A stretch of 64,000 nt of DNA from Alitta virens (GCA_932294295.1 OW028586.1:10135790-10199789); one strand, 5' to 3'; shown: positions 38,241 to 52,029, counted from the first letter of the stretch. Notes: generated from the sequence alone by a model not told the origin. Made by a program: numbers and translations.

Positions 38241-39753
38241 CTCCATCAGGATATTTACTCATGACAGAAACAAATTATAGTTTATTAGATTTGGTAAATG
38301 AGGAAATATATGATAATGAAGATGAAACACCTTCAGTTTTTCAATGCTCACCCTACTATAGTAATGAAGGATTGCAAGAAATATTCTCAAATGTTCCTAA
38401 TACTTTCAAAATAATGTCTTTAAATGTGCAGTCTTTAAATGCAAAGTTTAATGAATTGAAAATTTATATTGAAGGAATTTGTAAATCAGATTTCAGTGCA
38501 GTTTGTATCCAAGAGACCTGGTTATCTGATGAGTCTGATCTTTCTCTTCTGCAGTTGAATGGATATAATCTTATTTCAAAAGGGAAGTCCTCAAGTGAAC
38601 ATGGTGGTGTGGCTTTATATTTAAAAGAAGATTTCCGATACAAAATACTTCCCATTTGTAGTCATTCAAATATTTGGGATGGAATCTTTCTTGAAATTGA
38701 CTTAAATGAATCTTGAATCAATGTTCAAACAAAACAGTAATAATAGGAAATATATATAGACCTCCCAGAGACAATATAGAGAACTATACTACTTTCGTAA
38801 GTAAACTTGACCGGATACTACATAATCTTCAGCAAAATAATAAAGATTTAGCAATAACAGGTGATTTTAATATTGACCTTCTTAGAATAAAGGAGAGGAA
38901 TATATTTAATGATTATTTTGAAAACATGTTAGCTAATGGATTTATTCCTAAAATTACCTACCCCTACTAGAATAACTAATCACAGTAAGACCCTCATAGA
39001 TAACATATTGGTTAAACTTTCAAACAACTTTTCTTCTACTGCAGCCGGAATCTTATTGGTGAACATATCTGATCATTTACCTTGTTTTATATCATTAGAT
39101 TATTTGAGAATTAATAGATGTTCTTATAATATATAAAAACTTAGTCGAGGAGCGAACGGGCATAGAATAACTTTATGAATGAAATTACAGCAAATTGCAC
39201 ATCTGATAAATTTTATCAGAACGTAGACAAAAATCCAAACATTAACTATGATGTACTTGACCAGATTATTCAACAAGCTTATAAAAAACATATTCCTGTT
39301 AAGATTGTCAAATTTGACTAACATAAACATAAGCTGAACAAATGGATAACCCAGGGTATACTATCTTCTATAAAGTTCAAGGACAGACTTTATAAACGAT
39401 TAATGGAAACTAAAAACAACATAACTTTGTACCAAGCATTCAAAACTAATCTATCAAACTATAACAAATTATTAAGAATCTTAATAAGAACAGCCAAAAA
39501 GTCGTATTATGAATCATGTTTTAGCAAATTCTGTGACGATGTAAAGAAAACTTGGAATACAATTAAAACTATACTAAACAAAAGCCAAACAAAGAAAGAC
39601 TTTCCAAGTTCATTCCTTGTAAACGATACTCATATTACAAATAAGCAAATAATTGTTGTTGATAAATTTAATGAATATTTTACGAAAGTAGGGTCTAGTC
39701 TTATTTCTAACAAATTGCTGAAATTACAAAACAATGGAAATCTGCTTCTTTAA
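38241..39753 (+). mobile_element. Non-LTR retrotransposon, 5' part (endonuclease and pre-RT region)
   Basis: An open stretch from 38261 encodes an AP-endonuclease-like domain (FKIMSLNVQSLNAKFNELK, VCIQETWLSDES, EHGGVALYLKEDF, NIWDGIFLEID). A stop and frameshift near 38713 interrupt it, and it continues with GNIYRPPRDNIENY and LAITGDFNIDLL, then ISDHLPCF, and the linker to about 39753 (KKTWNTIKTILNKSQTKKDF). The reverse transcriptase itself is absent. Motifs match the element at 7080-8530. Having the 5' part without the 3' part is unusual for LINE insertions and suggests later deletion. Confidence 0.88.
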
Positions 39754-41079
39754 CTTTGATAATAAACCAAGTAATAGAAAATGGAATTTGCTTCTGTTTT
39801 GGGTTTAACTAGTTTTTTTTCACTGTTTTGCTCACTGAACCGAAGCGATATCCTCCCTGGTACTGTACACGGGAGTACACGCCTACTGCATGAATTCTGG
39901 TCCCTGATTGAATGACAGAGGTGTTGAGTACGAAGTACTTGTCTCTGTTTTTGCATGATACTGTTCTTATGATATATATATATATATATATTTATTTATC
40001 CTCAGTCAATGCTGAATGTAGATCGCTGATTGGTCAAGAGCTGGTAGATATATTTCTGTATTCACAAAATGGTCACACCCTCTTGAGCAATAGATATTTT
40101 CAGTATTCCTCTTCGTGACGTCATCAGCCGTGCTTTCAGCTCAGCGCTCTCACTAGGCTGGTTCACCAAAAAGCAATATTTATGACTTAAATGTTTGCCT
40201 ATATCTTCAAAACGGAGGGGAGTATATAGTCCAAAACTAGTAATTCAGTTATATTTCTATGACACTGTTGAGCCGAGAAAATAATTATTATTTACATCGC
40301 TGTTTTTGCAGCGATTTTCGCTGTGGATCCAACACACCTTGAAAACTATCATGGGAGTGTTGAATGTGTTTCGCCTTTATTTCTTTCAGGTGTTTGGAAT
40401 AGACAGAGACAAAATCGTTATCACAAGTTAATTTTGAGAATACAGGAATTTATTCCACTCAGTTCATAGAATAAATTCCTGTAGAAATCTATTCTCAAAA
40501 TAAACATGTGAGAAATTAATTATAATATCCAACAAGTTGGCTTTCTTGTGCCCCTTTTGCATTGTAAACAACACAAATATGGTGTCTTTATTTTACATAC
40601 ATGTATAACATATTTCATCTGAACTGCCCTGCATAACCCATGGCAGAGATCAAGCACAGAATATTTAGAATAACACAAAGCTATTACACTGACAATATTG
40701 ACAAAGAAAATTACATATCGATGTTTAAATTTTTGCATCAATAAGAAATAGTTATTGCCCGCATTAGGTGTATATGCATTTTATATCCTAGGTGAAGCCC
40801 AGAATTAAATTGCATATACAATCTAATGCCAAGAGTTGTTTTGTTTTTAGAAACAATTCACTTAAGGGCAGTAAGTAGGCACATCTCAACTGCACATTTG
40901 CATCTCAGTTTTTAAAATATATTTCTGGATAGCCAGGTATGTGCATATTATTTTTCAAATTATCCAGAAAAATTCTTGTAATACAAGTTTTATGCCAAAT
41001 TGAGTGGCATAATAGTGATTTGATAAAATGGTTAACTTTTGATTCCAAAATTTAGAGGCTAGACATTGATGTGATCTTT
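39754..41079. other. Intergenic with a bulged hairpin
   Basis: Contains a ta microsatellite at 39970-39991 and an imperfect hairpin at 40431-40501, where ttttgagaata plus caggaatttattc is repeated in inverse with an eight-base bulge. No gene is seen. Confidence 0.5.
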
Positions 41080-41320
41080 ATAGTGAGGTGGTCTTATAAA
41101 AGTGGTCTTAATAGTGAGATGATCTTGATAGTGAGGTGGTTTTAACAATGAGGCAGTCGTAATGATGAGGCAGTCTTAATAGTGAGGTGGTTATAATAAT
41201 GTAGTGGTCTTTACAGTGAGATGTCTGTAATAGTGATATGGTTTTGATAGTCAGGTAGTCGTAACAGTGAGGTGGTCTTAATTGTGAAGCAGTCTTATTA
41301 ATGAAGTTCATAAAAGTGAG
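41080..41320. repeat. Degenerate roughly 20-bp tandem repeat
   Basis: About a dozen loose copies of ggtcttaatagtgaggtg, varying at several positions per copy. Non-coding minisatellite. Confidence 0.75.
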
Positions 41321-42654
41321 GTTTCATTGTGTATGCTTTGAGCAGCTCCCTTTAAATTTGCTTGATTTTTAGAAAATGTGGTCAGTCAAGCATGACCATG
41401 TACAAAAACTTTAAACAAGCTGGGCCTGTGATTGGCTGATATACTCAACATGTAATAGATAATGCCCTTGTTTTCTTCGACATGGGAGTTATTGCGAGGC
41501 GTTAGCCTCTAACTTATACCACTTAAGATGTTGCCTATTTTGCAAGACATTTGTTTGCTTGTTAAGTGTTTGCTTGTTAAGTTTTGCCACAACATGTGCT
41601 CATATAAGTGTGACCATGTCCTCCCTGCTGTTCTTAGTACATGTGATATATCCCCCTGTAATCCAGGCTTCTGATTGGCTGTGGAAGGCAAACAGTGGTA
41701 TAAATGGTATTAGCTTCAATATTATTTGCTTGATTTATTAGATATTTTTGTCAGTCAAGCATGACCATATACAACAAATTTAAACAAGTTGTGCCTGATT
41801 GGTTGATACATCAATGCAGTACAAGGCACTGACTCATTACAACAAGAGTTATTCTTAGATTTAAGAGAGATCATTAACCCCAGGTCAAACAGTGCAATAA
41901 TCCCAGACTTAAGACATTTGCAGAAATAAATCGACCAATTAAGAAAATATTTGGAATGAGGTAGGTCATGTATGATGATAAAAATAACAGAATATGTAGT
42001 TTTATGGTACAAAACACAATTCCTAAAATATTATGGCTTATCGACTAGTGGTTGCCATGGTAGCCACATTTGAAATACTTCGGACTTTTTTACCAAGTCC
42101 TATCTCTTACCATTGTTTTCATAAAAAACCAGGTCAAGTTTGAGATTAAATATATTTATGGAGATACTTTTCCAGACATTCTAGTCATTTTACCAGAAGA
42201 CACAACATCTGTACTTTAAATTTCTGCAATGAAATCATGGTACTCTGAAGAAACGACTCTTCTAGAGCTATAATACAATATACTTTAAAAGAGAAAAGGC
42301 AACAAATATATTGTCTGGTGCATTACATAGTATTGCGATAGCAAAAGCTGACAAAAGTAAAAGTAGATAAATAGAGATGACCAAATATAATTACCAGAAT
42401 CTAAACTGTAAATCTAAACGATTGCCTATATATGTATATATAGGAATTTGCAGTGCTGTTCTGAAGGTCTTTCAGAATATAGGTCTAAGCCGTCACAATT
42501 TTATTGTACGTTAAATTTGATACTTTGTCGTTTGTCATGCGATTTTCAAAATCTAATATTTTGCAGATAGGTAAGAATGAATTACGCAATATTGCGTATC
42601 GCCGAAAACATGACACCATGGCTCCAATGTTTTGTTTCGATCAATGGCTTCATG
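41321..42654. other. Intergenic, no gene recognised
   Basis: Two similar short passages (gtcagtcaagcatgaccat near 41383 and 41750, each followed by aa-rich sequence and aaacaagctgggcctg or aaacaagttgtgcctg) indicate a diverged local duplication of about 0.1 kb. No coding sign. Confidence 0.45.
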
Positions 42655-42970
42655 GATTTAGCAGCTGGGTGGCCTAATGGTTAAGTCATCTGCCAATTCC
42701 ATATTGGCCAGATCTGGTGAAAGTCACTGGTTCGATCCCCGGCCTGGGCACACTTCATGACCTAAATTTAAGCTAGATGTCGATTGCATGAGACGTTAAA
42801 TCGGAGGTGCCTTCTACTCAGTGTCTATGCTGAGGCAAGTAAGTCATCCCAACCATGGGATAAATGTGGTGTGGACTCCATGCCTTATCATCTCTTCATT
42901 ATGTCTACTTTTGGCCGCTGGTCATATAAGCTGACGAAACTTCAGACCCAGTATCATTGAGACAAAAACA
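42655..42970 (+). repeat. SINE family B, full length
   Basis: The tRNA-like head carries an A-box (ggtggcctaatggttaagtc) and a B-box (ggttcgatccc), followed by the body gtgccttctactcagtgtct, gaggcaagtaagtc and ggtgtggactccatgcctta. This is the clearest complete plus-strand copy and a reference for the fragments elsewhere. Confidence 0.85.
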
Positions 42971-44231
42971 AATTTAAACATAAAAATTTGGATATATATA
43001 TATAATTCATACTTCTTTTTTTTTTTAGATATTGCTTTAATTTATTTCAAATACATTTTATTGAGTGCAAATGCACCTGTTCACCTCACTTTGATTATGA
43101 CACCTCACAGTACTGTTGTAGGTGTCACTCTTGTCACATCAGGCCAAAATCCAGTCAGTGGTACCTTCAACAACACTTTTGGTGACAACAACCTAGTCAC
43201 TCCTCCAACAACTTAAACATTTATCTTCATAACTCAAGTGAACAAGACCACAGAAGCAGTTGAAACCTTTTTGGTAAGCAAAATTGATCAAATGACTGTT
43301 TTGAAAAAGTCTTAAATTTATTTTTGGTTTTTACACAAACTAAACATAGGTTACTTCAAGTTTAGGACTTCAGAACTATGACAGGACAACTCACTTTCGT
43401 TGTTGACCTTGTTTGAATCAAATTGTAATTTTGTTTATACATTTTCACAGAATCAATGCACAGTCCACTCTGAGAGGACACATCCATCAAATATTTCATT
43501 TTGTACCGGACAACAAGCCATGTAAGGTGAGGACATTTTCATAGCAATGTTATAGATGGAATGACATGACAAATATTTGTGTTGAGATCAATTGGCTGTC
43601 TCTGAAAAGAGCCAAACAGAGCATGAAACATGGGTAGTCTCAGATATTTATGAAACCGGCCTAATTTATGTTGTGTTGGGTATATTTGACCCAAACACAC
43701 TTGGGTAATACAGAGTGGTTTATTTTCAAATGCTTCTGGCGTGCTTCGAATGAAGAATTCCCAGTGGGAAAATACTACCACTTTTCATGAGGCCTGCATC
43801 CAAAATTAAGAGCCTCATATTTGAAGCAATCACTATATCAGTAAATTTATTCAAAATTTGGTATTTGGCGAATCAAGTGCCCTACACTAGATGGGTCTGG
43901 GGTACATGACCTTGGGTCCCTGGTCCTGTGAGACTCCTAATAATTTAAGGTTTGTGAGCAGAATGGGAGGGGGAATGCAAATTGAGAAATGGGGTTGGGG
44001 CGAAAGAGTCATTCCAAATTTGGTGATAGTTCTTGGATGAGGTGGTGACTTAATGTTGATGCATAGTGTCTGATTTTGGTGGCTATTTGTTGACTGCACA
44101 TATTGTGTACTTTTGATTGGCTTCCATCACTCATAGATCACATCTTGGAGTCATCTATCTCATTAAACATATGGCCTATTTGGGTACTTTGATGTGCAAG
44201 TAGTCTTCCTGAATGATGTGTGTTATTCAAT
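42971..44231. other. Intergenic with possible decayed exon-like stretch
   Basis: At about 43070-43220 one frame reads PVHLTLIMTPHSTVVGVTL and continues to a stop; it looks mildly protein-like but matches no family I recognise and lacks clear splice partners. No supported gene. Confidence 0.3.
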
Positions 44232-44455
44232 AGATGGCTCCCAGTTGGTTTTTCCATTTTGTCTCTGGGTTGTGTATTTGATGTGAGATGTCTCCTAGTT
44301 TTGTTTTCCAGTTTGTCTTTTGGTTGTGTATTTGATTTTAGATGACTCCAGTTGGTTTTTCCTTTTTTTGTTTTGGTTGTGCATTTGATTTGAGATGACT
44401 CCCAGTTGGTTTTTCCATTTGACTTTTGGATATGCATTTGATTGACCTCTTGATG
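44232..44455. repeat. Roughly 57-bp minisatellite, 4 copies
   Basis: Four diverged copies of gatgactcccagttggtttt followed by tcc, a t/g-rich stretch and gtgtatttgat lie head to tail. Confidence 0.85.
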
Positions 44456-44904
44456 TTTTGTGGTTTTTTATTTGTTTTTTCACAATGACTTCCAGATATA
44501 ATCTAGGAGTGATAGATGAAGTGTGTCAAAAGTACACAACAAGCAGTCATCCAATTTGGAATGGTACTCCCGCTCTGAGCCTGTTTCTCAATTTGCATTC
44601 TTATTCCTGTTCCACTCCCTGCCCTCTAAATGGTTTGAGAGTTTCGTGAGTCCTGCAGGACCAGGGAACCTTGCACACGTACTATTAATACCATCCTGGG
44701 CAGGGCCGTAGTAGATGCCGTCAACATCAGACATCAATGTCAAACCATGTATCAACATTGAATCACCACCTTATCCAAGAACTATCACCCAATTTGGAAT
44801 GGCGCTTTTTATTTCTATGGTTGACTGACTGACGGTTTGATAAATAGATGAAACTGTATTTTCATATAATGTTAACCAGCAGTTATTGAAGATTTGTACT
44901 AACA

Positions 44905-47850
44905 GTATGCTTCTCCATTTCAGAGAGCCCCTGTCTGATTTTGCATAGCTATTACAAAATGTTAGCATCCTTTAGGATATGTGGCCTTAGTAGGTCTAAA
45001 TTGGCTATTTTCGGATCATGTTGAATTGCATGCAGCAGGGTGGTCTAGTGGTGAGACTGGTCTGCTCCTCTGAAGGACTTGGATTCAAACCCAGGGGGAG
45101 CCTCCTTCATGAGCAACATCCGAGCTGGATGTCTCTCTATCAGATTATGGCACAAGAGTATGCCTTAGAAGGCCTGAATTAGTGCTTTGCATAGAACTAT
45201 TATTGGGTAATATTTTCAAATTGATCATGTAAGGTTATGTAGGGTTCACAGGAATTGTTACATAATCTAATAGATTTCTTAATTGACATATTATTGTAAG
45301 AGAGTAATAGGATCGACCAGACAACTGTATTCATCGCTGGACCAGGTGACTCACAGATCATCGAAGGACCGGGTTTTTATTTCTATATTGACTGTTGGTT
45401 TGATAAATAGATGAACTGTATTTTGAATGAACTGTATAATGGAGTTCTTTAGAAGTTAACGAGAAGTTATTGTCGATTTGTACTTACAGTATGCTTCTGT
45501 ATTTCAGAGAGCCCTTGCCTGTTGCAAAGCATAGACTAACGGATCTGGCATTACTCGGGTATGAATGGTACTATAGCAAAAATGAGAGCAGCTAAGGTGA
45601 TACATTTATATGTAGCTTTCCATAAGGGGTATGAAGTTTGAGGTATTCTTTCAAAAGAATGCTTTTGACTTTTTTTTCTTTTGCTCAGTGTTAAGGGTTG
45701 CATTCTGGCTAATCTATTATATATTCTAAATTAATAAAAACCTGAAGGTATTTGGCATTTAAGCACTCAGGAGTGCTTTAGGATATGAGGCCTTAGAGGG
45801 TATAAAATGGCTATTTTGGATCATGTTGAATTGCATGCAGCTGGGTGGTCCAGTGGTGAGACTTGTCTGCTCCTCTGAAGGACTTGGATTCAAAAGCAAG
45901 ATCGGCCTCCTTCATGCGCAACATCCCAGCTGGATGTCTATCTATAAGATTTTGGCATAAGACAATGCCTTAGAAGGCCTGAATTATTGATTTGCATAGA
46001 ACTATTATTGGGTTATATTTTCAAATTGATCATGTAAGGTTATGTAGGGTTCACAGGAATTGTTACATAATCTAGTAGATTTCTTAATTGACATATTATT
46101 GTAAGAGAGTAATAGGATCGACCAGACAACTGTACTCATCGCTGGACCAGGTGACTCACAGATCATCGAAGGACCGAGTTTTTATTTCTATATTGACTGA
46201 CTGTTTGATAAATAGATGACGCCTTATTTTCATATAATGGAGTTTTTGAGAAGTTAACGAGAGGTGTTGTCGATTTGTACTTACATGATGTTTCCCCATC
46301 ATTTCAGAGAGCCCCTATCAGATGTAAAGCATAGACTGACGGATCTGGCATTACTCGGGTATGAATGGTACAATAGCAAAAATGAGAGCAGCAAGGTTAT
46401 GCATTGAAATTTGGCTTTCCATGAGGGATATAAAGTTTGAGGTATTCTTTCAAAAGAATGCTTTCAACTTTTGTTTCTTATGCTCAGTGTAAGGGGTGGC
46501 CTTAGTAGGTCTAAATTGGCTATTTCGGATCATGTTGAATTGCATGCAGCTGGGTGGTCTAGTGGTGAGACTGGTCTGGTCCTCTGAAGGACTGAATCCA
46601 AACCCAGGATGAGCCTCCTTCATGCACAACATCCCAGCTGGATGTCTCTCTATAACATTTTGGCATAAGACAATGCCTTAGAAGGCCTGAATTAGTGATT
46701 TGCATAGAACTATTATTGGGTAATATTTTCAAATTGATCATGTAAGGTTATGTAGGGTTCACAGGAATTGATACATAATCTAATAGATTTCTTAATTGAC
46801 ATATTATTGTAAGAGAGTAATAGAATCGACCAGACAACTGTATTCATCGCTGGACCAGGTGACTCACAGATCATCGAAGGACCGGGTTTTTATTTCTATA
46901 TTGACTGTTGGTTTGATAAATAGATGAACTGTATTTTGGATGAACTGTATAATGAGTTCTTTAGAAGTTAACGAGAAGTTATTGTCGATTTGTACTTACA
47001 GTATGCTTCTGTATTTCAGAGAGCCCTTGCCTGTTGCAAAGCATGAACTAACGGATCTGGCATTACTCGGGTATGAATGGTACTATAGCAAAAATGAGAG
47101 CAGCTAAGGTGATGCATTTATATGTAGCTTTCCATAAGGGGTATGAAGTTTGAGGTATTCTTTCAAAAGAATGCTTTTGACTTTTTTTTCTTTTGCTCAG
47201 TGTTAAGGGTTGCATTCTGGCTAATCTATTATATATTCTAAATTAATAAAAACCTGAAGGTATTTGGCATTTAAGCACTCAGGAGTGCTTTAGGATATGA
47301 GGCCTTAGAGGGTATAAAATGGCTATTTCGGATTATGTTAAGTTGCATGCAGCTGGGTGGTCTAATGGTGAGACTCGTCTACTCCTCTGAAGGGCTCGGT
47401 TTAAACCCGGGTGGATCCCCCTTCATGAGCAACATTGCAGCTGGATGTCTCTCTATAAGATTTTGGCATAAGAGAATACCTTAGAAGGCCTGAATTAGTG
47501 ATTTGCGTGGAGCTATTACAAACACAAAATTTTGGCCTAAGCACTCTTTCAGGATATGTGGCCTTAGTAGGTCTAAATTGGTTCAGATCATGTTAAGTTG
47601 CATGCAGCTGGGTGGTCTAGTGGTGAGACTCGTCTGCTCCTCTGAAGGACTCGGATTCAAACCCGGGTGGCGCCTCCTTTATGGGCAAAATCCCAGCTGG
47701 ATGTCTCTCTTTATGATTATGAATTTGGCATAAGAGTATGCCTGAGAAGACCTGAACTAGTGATTTGTATATTGAGCTATTACAAACACAAGCCTTTGGT
47801 ATAAAAACTAAGGAGTGCTTTAAAGTATGTGGCCTTAGAAGGTCTAAATT
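44905..47850. repeat. Tandem array of 0.7-0.8-kb units with tRNA-like heads
   Basis: Three long units plus partial ones recur. The tRNA-like word gcatgcagctgggtggtcta, followed by gtggtgagac and a B-box-like gattcaaaccc, occurs at about 45029, 45833, 46541, 47344 and 47597. The word gtaaggttatgtagggttca occurs at about 45228, 46034 and 46740, and agagcccttgcctgttgcaa or variants at about 45508, 46304 and 47018. Spacing is about 0.71 or 0.80 kb, ending with a 0.25-kb unit. Units are highly similar, so duplication is fairly recent. Confidence 0.88.
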
Positions 47851-49124
47851 AATATTAAGTGGTTTTGCATCATAAAAGTAATTTATTTAGTTGTACTTTA
47901 AAGTTGGCTACCTTAGAAAGTCTAATTTAGCAACAAATTACATGTTTAGTTTGATAAAAAAAAAGAAAAAAAAAGAAAAAAAAAGAGAGATAACGTGTAT
48001 ATTTATATGAAATATGCTTATAAGTAGTTTTATTTGATGTGCACTGTGATACTGGCATTCCTAGTGGGAGTCATCTATTGGTGCGGAGTCACCTGTTGTT
48101 GCTGAGCTATTTCTGAAGTCATCGGTTATTGAGTTTATTTGGAAGACATGTTTTTGTTGATGTTTTTTGGGAGTCGTCTGTTGTTGCTGAGTTTTGTCTA
48201 GATTGTTTGTTTGTTGTCATCCAATGGCTGTCATATCACAGTGCATTTCATTATTAATTAAATAATTGTTAATTTAAGCGTTACCTCTCTTTCCCTAACT
48301 GCTATCAACATAGGCTGTTGATTTAGATATAAAACATTTTTTGTGTAGCATATGGTGTTAGTACCATGGTAGCCCAGTTAGGGCTAGGTCAAACTGCAGG
48401 CCTTGTCGTAGTCTTAGTCCAGCTTTGTCATGCATGATTGAGTGTCATGCATTGCTTAATCTTTCCAATTAAGATTTAGTCATGCATGAACTGCAATTCT
48501 CTTGTAACTTGATCTTGCCTGCCATTGATGGATGACAAATTGCAGTCATATTTGCAGTTTATTTAGTATCAGTACTCACGGGTACCTGCAAAATATGCCA
48601 GTGGGAAAATATTCCAGTTGTGCATTGTCTAATGCCATGTTTTCTTATGAACTTGTATAAACTTGTATGAACTTGAGTTGCAGGCAGATAGGGATCAGTG
48701 CTTAATGGGACATCTATTTCAGCAAATGTAAAAAAAAACTTTTACCCTATCATTAGGTAGGTAACGAAATAGTTCAATTTAATTCTGAGCTTCAGGCAGG
48801 TTCATGTTAATTTATGGAGGGTTTGTTGCTGGCAACTTGCTGCAGTGCAGCCTATATTTATACCAGAAATTTACATTGATGCAATTAGGCTATAGGCACA
48901 TTATTTGTATGCTATCGTATTATATATACACTAATGGACTTTAATTACGCATTATCTTGGGTTTGTACAACATGTTTTACCTATGCGTTTTTAAAGTCCA
49001 TTTGTGTATATAAATCAAATGGTCCATTTAATATGGACTCTGCAAAATGATATTTTTCTCTAAACATACATTCCCTGTGTTTCTATATTTGCTGTAAATA
49101 GCATATTTCTTTGTTATATTTTCA
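47851..49124. other. Intergenic, no gene recognised
   Basis: Contains an A-rich simple repeat at about 47956-47990 and otherwise ordinary AT-rich sequence. Confidence 0.4.
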
Positions 49125-49395
49125 GACGAGATTGACGAGATGCTGCCTTATGATGAATCCTGGTGCACAAGAATACCACAGCGGAATTGTCATTTCTTCA
49201 TATAGGTTTATACCACCATGTAAATTGTGTGTTCAATTCTTAGTCAAAGCACTTTGTAAAATGTTTAACTTGTTAATGCTAGATACTAAATTCATTTTAA
49301 TTTTGAGGAAATGTAATTTTTTTTATGAATTATTTTAGTGCCTTTTAGATATAGTTACATTATTGCCTGTTGTATCTGCCAAATAAAACAATTTG
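49125..49395 (+). other. Possible 3'-terminal exon of an unidentified transcript
   Basis: A good acceptor (ttatattttcag) at 49113-49124 is followed by a short open stretch (DEIDEMLPYDESWC) ending at a stop about 80 bases on, and then by caaataaaac at about 49379, a poly(A) signal context. No upstream exon could be linked, so this is a weak call that could equally be chance. Confidence 0.25.
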
Positions 49396-52029
49396 AGAAC
49401 TGGTCTTACCTCCACTCCAATAAAGAACTGACCCTCACCCTCATTCAAATAAAGTTCGCGTATGGTCTGTGTTCATTTCGTCAATGAATAGGCCAATAAT
49501 CTTGGAATTTGCAAACACTGTTGTGACCAAGGTATTTCACATCTTCATCAGTGGTAATCTTAACATCATCAGTAGCTACAAGTCCCCTGTCCATAGGACA
49601 GGGTTACAAGGTCCTGGATGAAAAAATATTGACTTTTTTGCTTGAGTGGGAACTAGCCTTTTAGTAAACGTTTGTCACACAACATACACCCACTGTAGCA
49701 TTAGACATACCTTTTTTCTATTGTGTCGCGCTCAGATATGGTTGATTTCTTCCAATATTAATCGATTTCTGTGCCATTTTCGAATTCACATTTCGGTAAA
49801 CAAAGCTTGAAGCATGGCCGCCTAGTTCCGAAAAACTCACAAGAGGGCTCTGGCGATGTTTCAACGCCCCTAGTGGCACACAGAATAGCGCTGGAAAGTC
49901 CGTAGTTTTCTCAATTTCACAATTAAAATATTTTAATAAACTATTCCACACGATTCCACTGTTCTATGGGTCTAATGAAGCTAAATTATTAGATATTTAT
50001 CTGCACCATTGCACCTGGGTGGCGCTGTGATGTCGCCGGAGCCCTCTAGTGAGTTTTAGTGTAAGTAGACATCTATAACATGGTCGATTTGTCACAGCAC
50101 GATTCGTCTTTGTAAAAACTGGACGGTTCATCACTCAAAAAAAGGTCGGTTCTTCACCGGCAGTTAACATATTTTATATAATAGCAGTGAACATACACTG
50201 TGTACCGGCCAAATCAACCAATTTCGGATGACAAATCGACCAAATTCGGGTGACGAACGGACCAGTTTTCATTGGGTTCAATCAGGCAATGACGAATCGA
50301 CCTGCTACCTGTGAAAGCATGAACCAAGCGAACGTGAATTTTGAAAATGCTCTTAAAAAGGATGTTTCCAGTGGCTTTTTCAGTAAAATCTGCGTGAAAG
50401 TAGTAAACGGAGTAGTAATCCTGTACATAACAACAAAATAAGGTATGCTAACGTGTTTATTGAGAAAAATATGTCGTAATTTTGAGCGTCCATGAATTCC
50501 TATAGCAGGCGTTCTGACCCTACATCGCATCTAATGCAATGTAGGTCGGTTCTGGCTACATCATCAGCATACATTAAATGATTGACATAAGATAGACCAA
50601 TGCTATTATTCTCGAGCAGCAAGATTAAATCATTCATGTAAACATTAAACAATAGATGCAAGAGTATTCCGCCCTTACTTACACCATTGAAACATACCTG
50701 GGGGCTGACAACTCATTGCCCCATTTGATGTGTCTGTTCTGAATACCAAAGGGCTAGCAGCCTTACAATATATTCAAGAACTCATCTAGTCATAAGTTTA
50801 GTCATAAGTTTAAAATGATTGACTCTATCAAGCTTTCGAAGCATCTTTATATTTTGTTTTTACCTTTTTTTCAGAATGCTGTAGCTATCGTTCAAGGTAG
50901 GCCCTAGCACGCATTTGTAGGGCAGTCCACCTACAGTGCAATGGTGAGTGCTAGGATGGTAATATTGGCAAAACTCCTTTTGGCTGGAAAAAACCTGTGT
51001 ATTATCTAGCCTTTAAGGTTTAATCGGTGATTATATTTTTCCATTGTTACCCTCCAGACAGAATTGCATTATTTCCAGTGTATTCATGTATATTTATAAA
51101 GATTTGATTCTCATGTAAAATTGCTATATGACCACTATTTGTGTCCTGTATCTTAATATTAACAATATATGTTGTATATACTGTAGTGGAGGGTATTAAC
51201 GACAGTAGTCTATTATTGACATTTCCATTAATAGTCAATTAGGCAAACAGAAAATGTTCATATCTAACTGTAATTAGTACTCGTGACAATGATTACAACT
51301 TCTACTAAGTCTGTGAGCCGAATTGAAATAGACACAAATGTTATTCATTGTAAATATGCATACAATCAAAAGCATCACACGATAGCATGTAAACAATGGC
51401 GGCCTTAATGATAATAATAAGTGGGAAAAAAACCTTTTTATGATTATTTGTGTACATGTGCATGTTATCAGCTTTACAAAAATTAGTCAATTGATTGTCT
51501 ATAGACTAATATTAATATTAATTTAATTATCAGCTGGAAATTACCAAAGAATTAACCAAATGTAAGGGAACAATAACTGGCAAATGCCAAATCTCATATT
51601 TTTCTATATTTAGGCGAGTCTGTGCAAAGTGCCGGTAATACCCTCCCTGTGTTGATAATACCCTCTAAGAGGGTGTATTACTTATTCAAGTACATCACAA
51701 CATATTTTATTATAAAAAAATGAAAATGAAATAGACAATATAGCCTTAGATTAGTTGTATATTATTGTGCTGGAGGAATACATGTTGACCTACTAATGAA
51801 TGGACATACTTTAATTATGTACTAAAGTGATATAATTAAGCATATTGCTGTCCTACTTGTATTGTTTATATATTGGGTTCTGTGTATTTGGTACTTGGCA
51901 TGATGGTTGTTTTATTTTAGATCAAATATGTTTATCCGTATTTGGTGCTTCAATTGGTGTTTATTGTCTTAAGTTATTTGCATCCTATCATATATGCAAA
52001 ATTATGGTGCTCTATTAATTTTGATTGAT
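49396..52029. other. Intergenic, no gene recognised
   Basis: Around 50090-50310 short words such as gacgaatcgacc and ggtcggttcttcacc repeat in direct and inverse order, hinting at a decayed repeat. Nothing else is supported. Confidence 0.4.

Noticed and set aside
42655..42750. A functional tRNA gene
   Set aside because: A and B boxes are present, but the cloverleaf is degenerate and the sequence is the head of a dispersed SINE. The same applies to the heads at 3685, 18830 and 45029.
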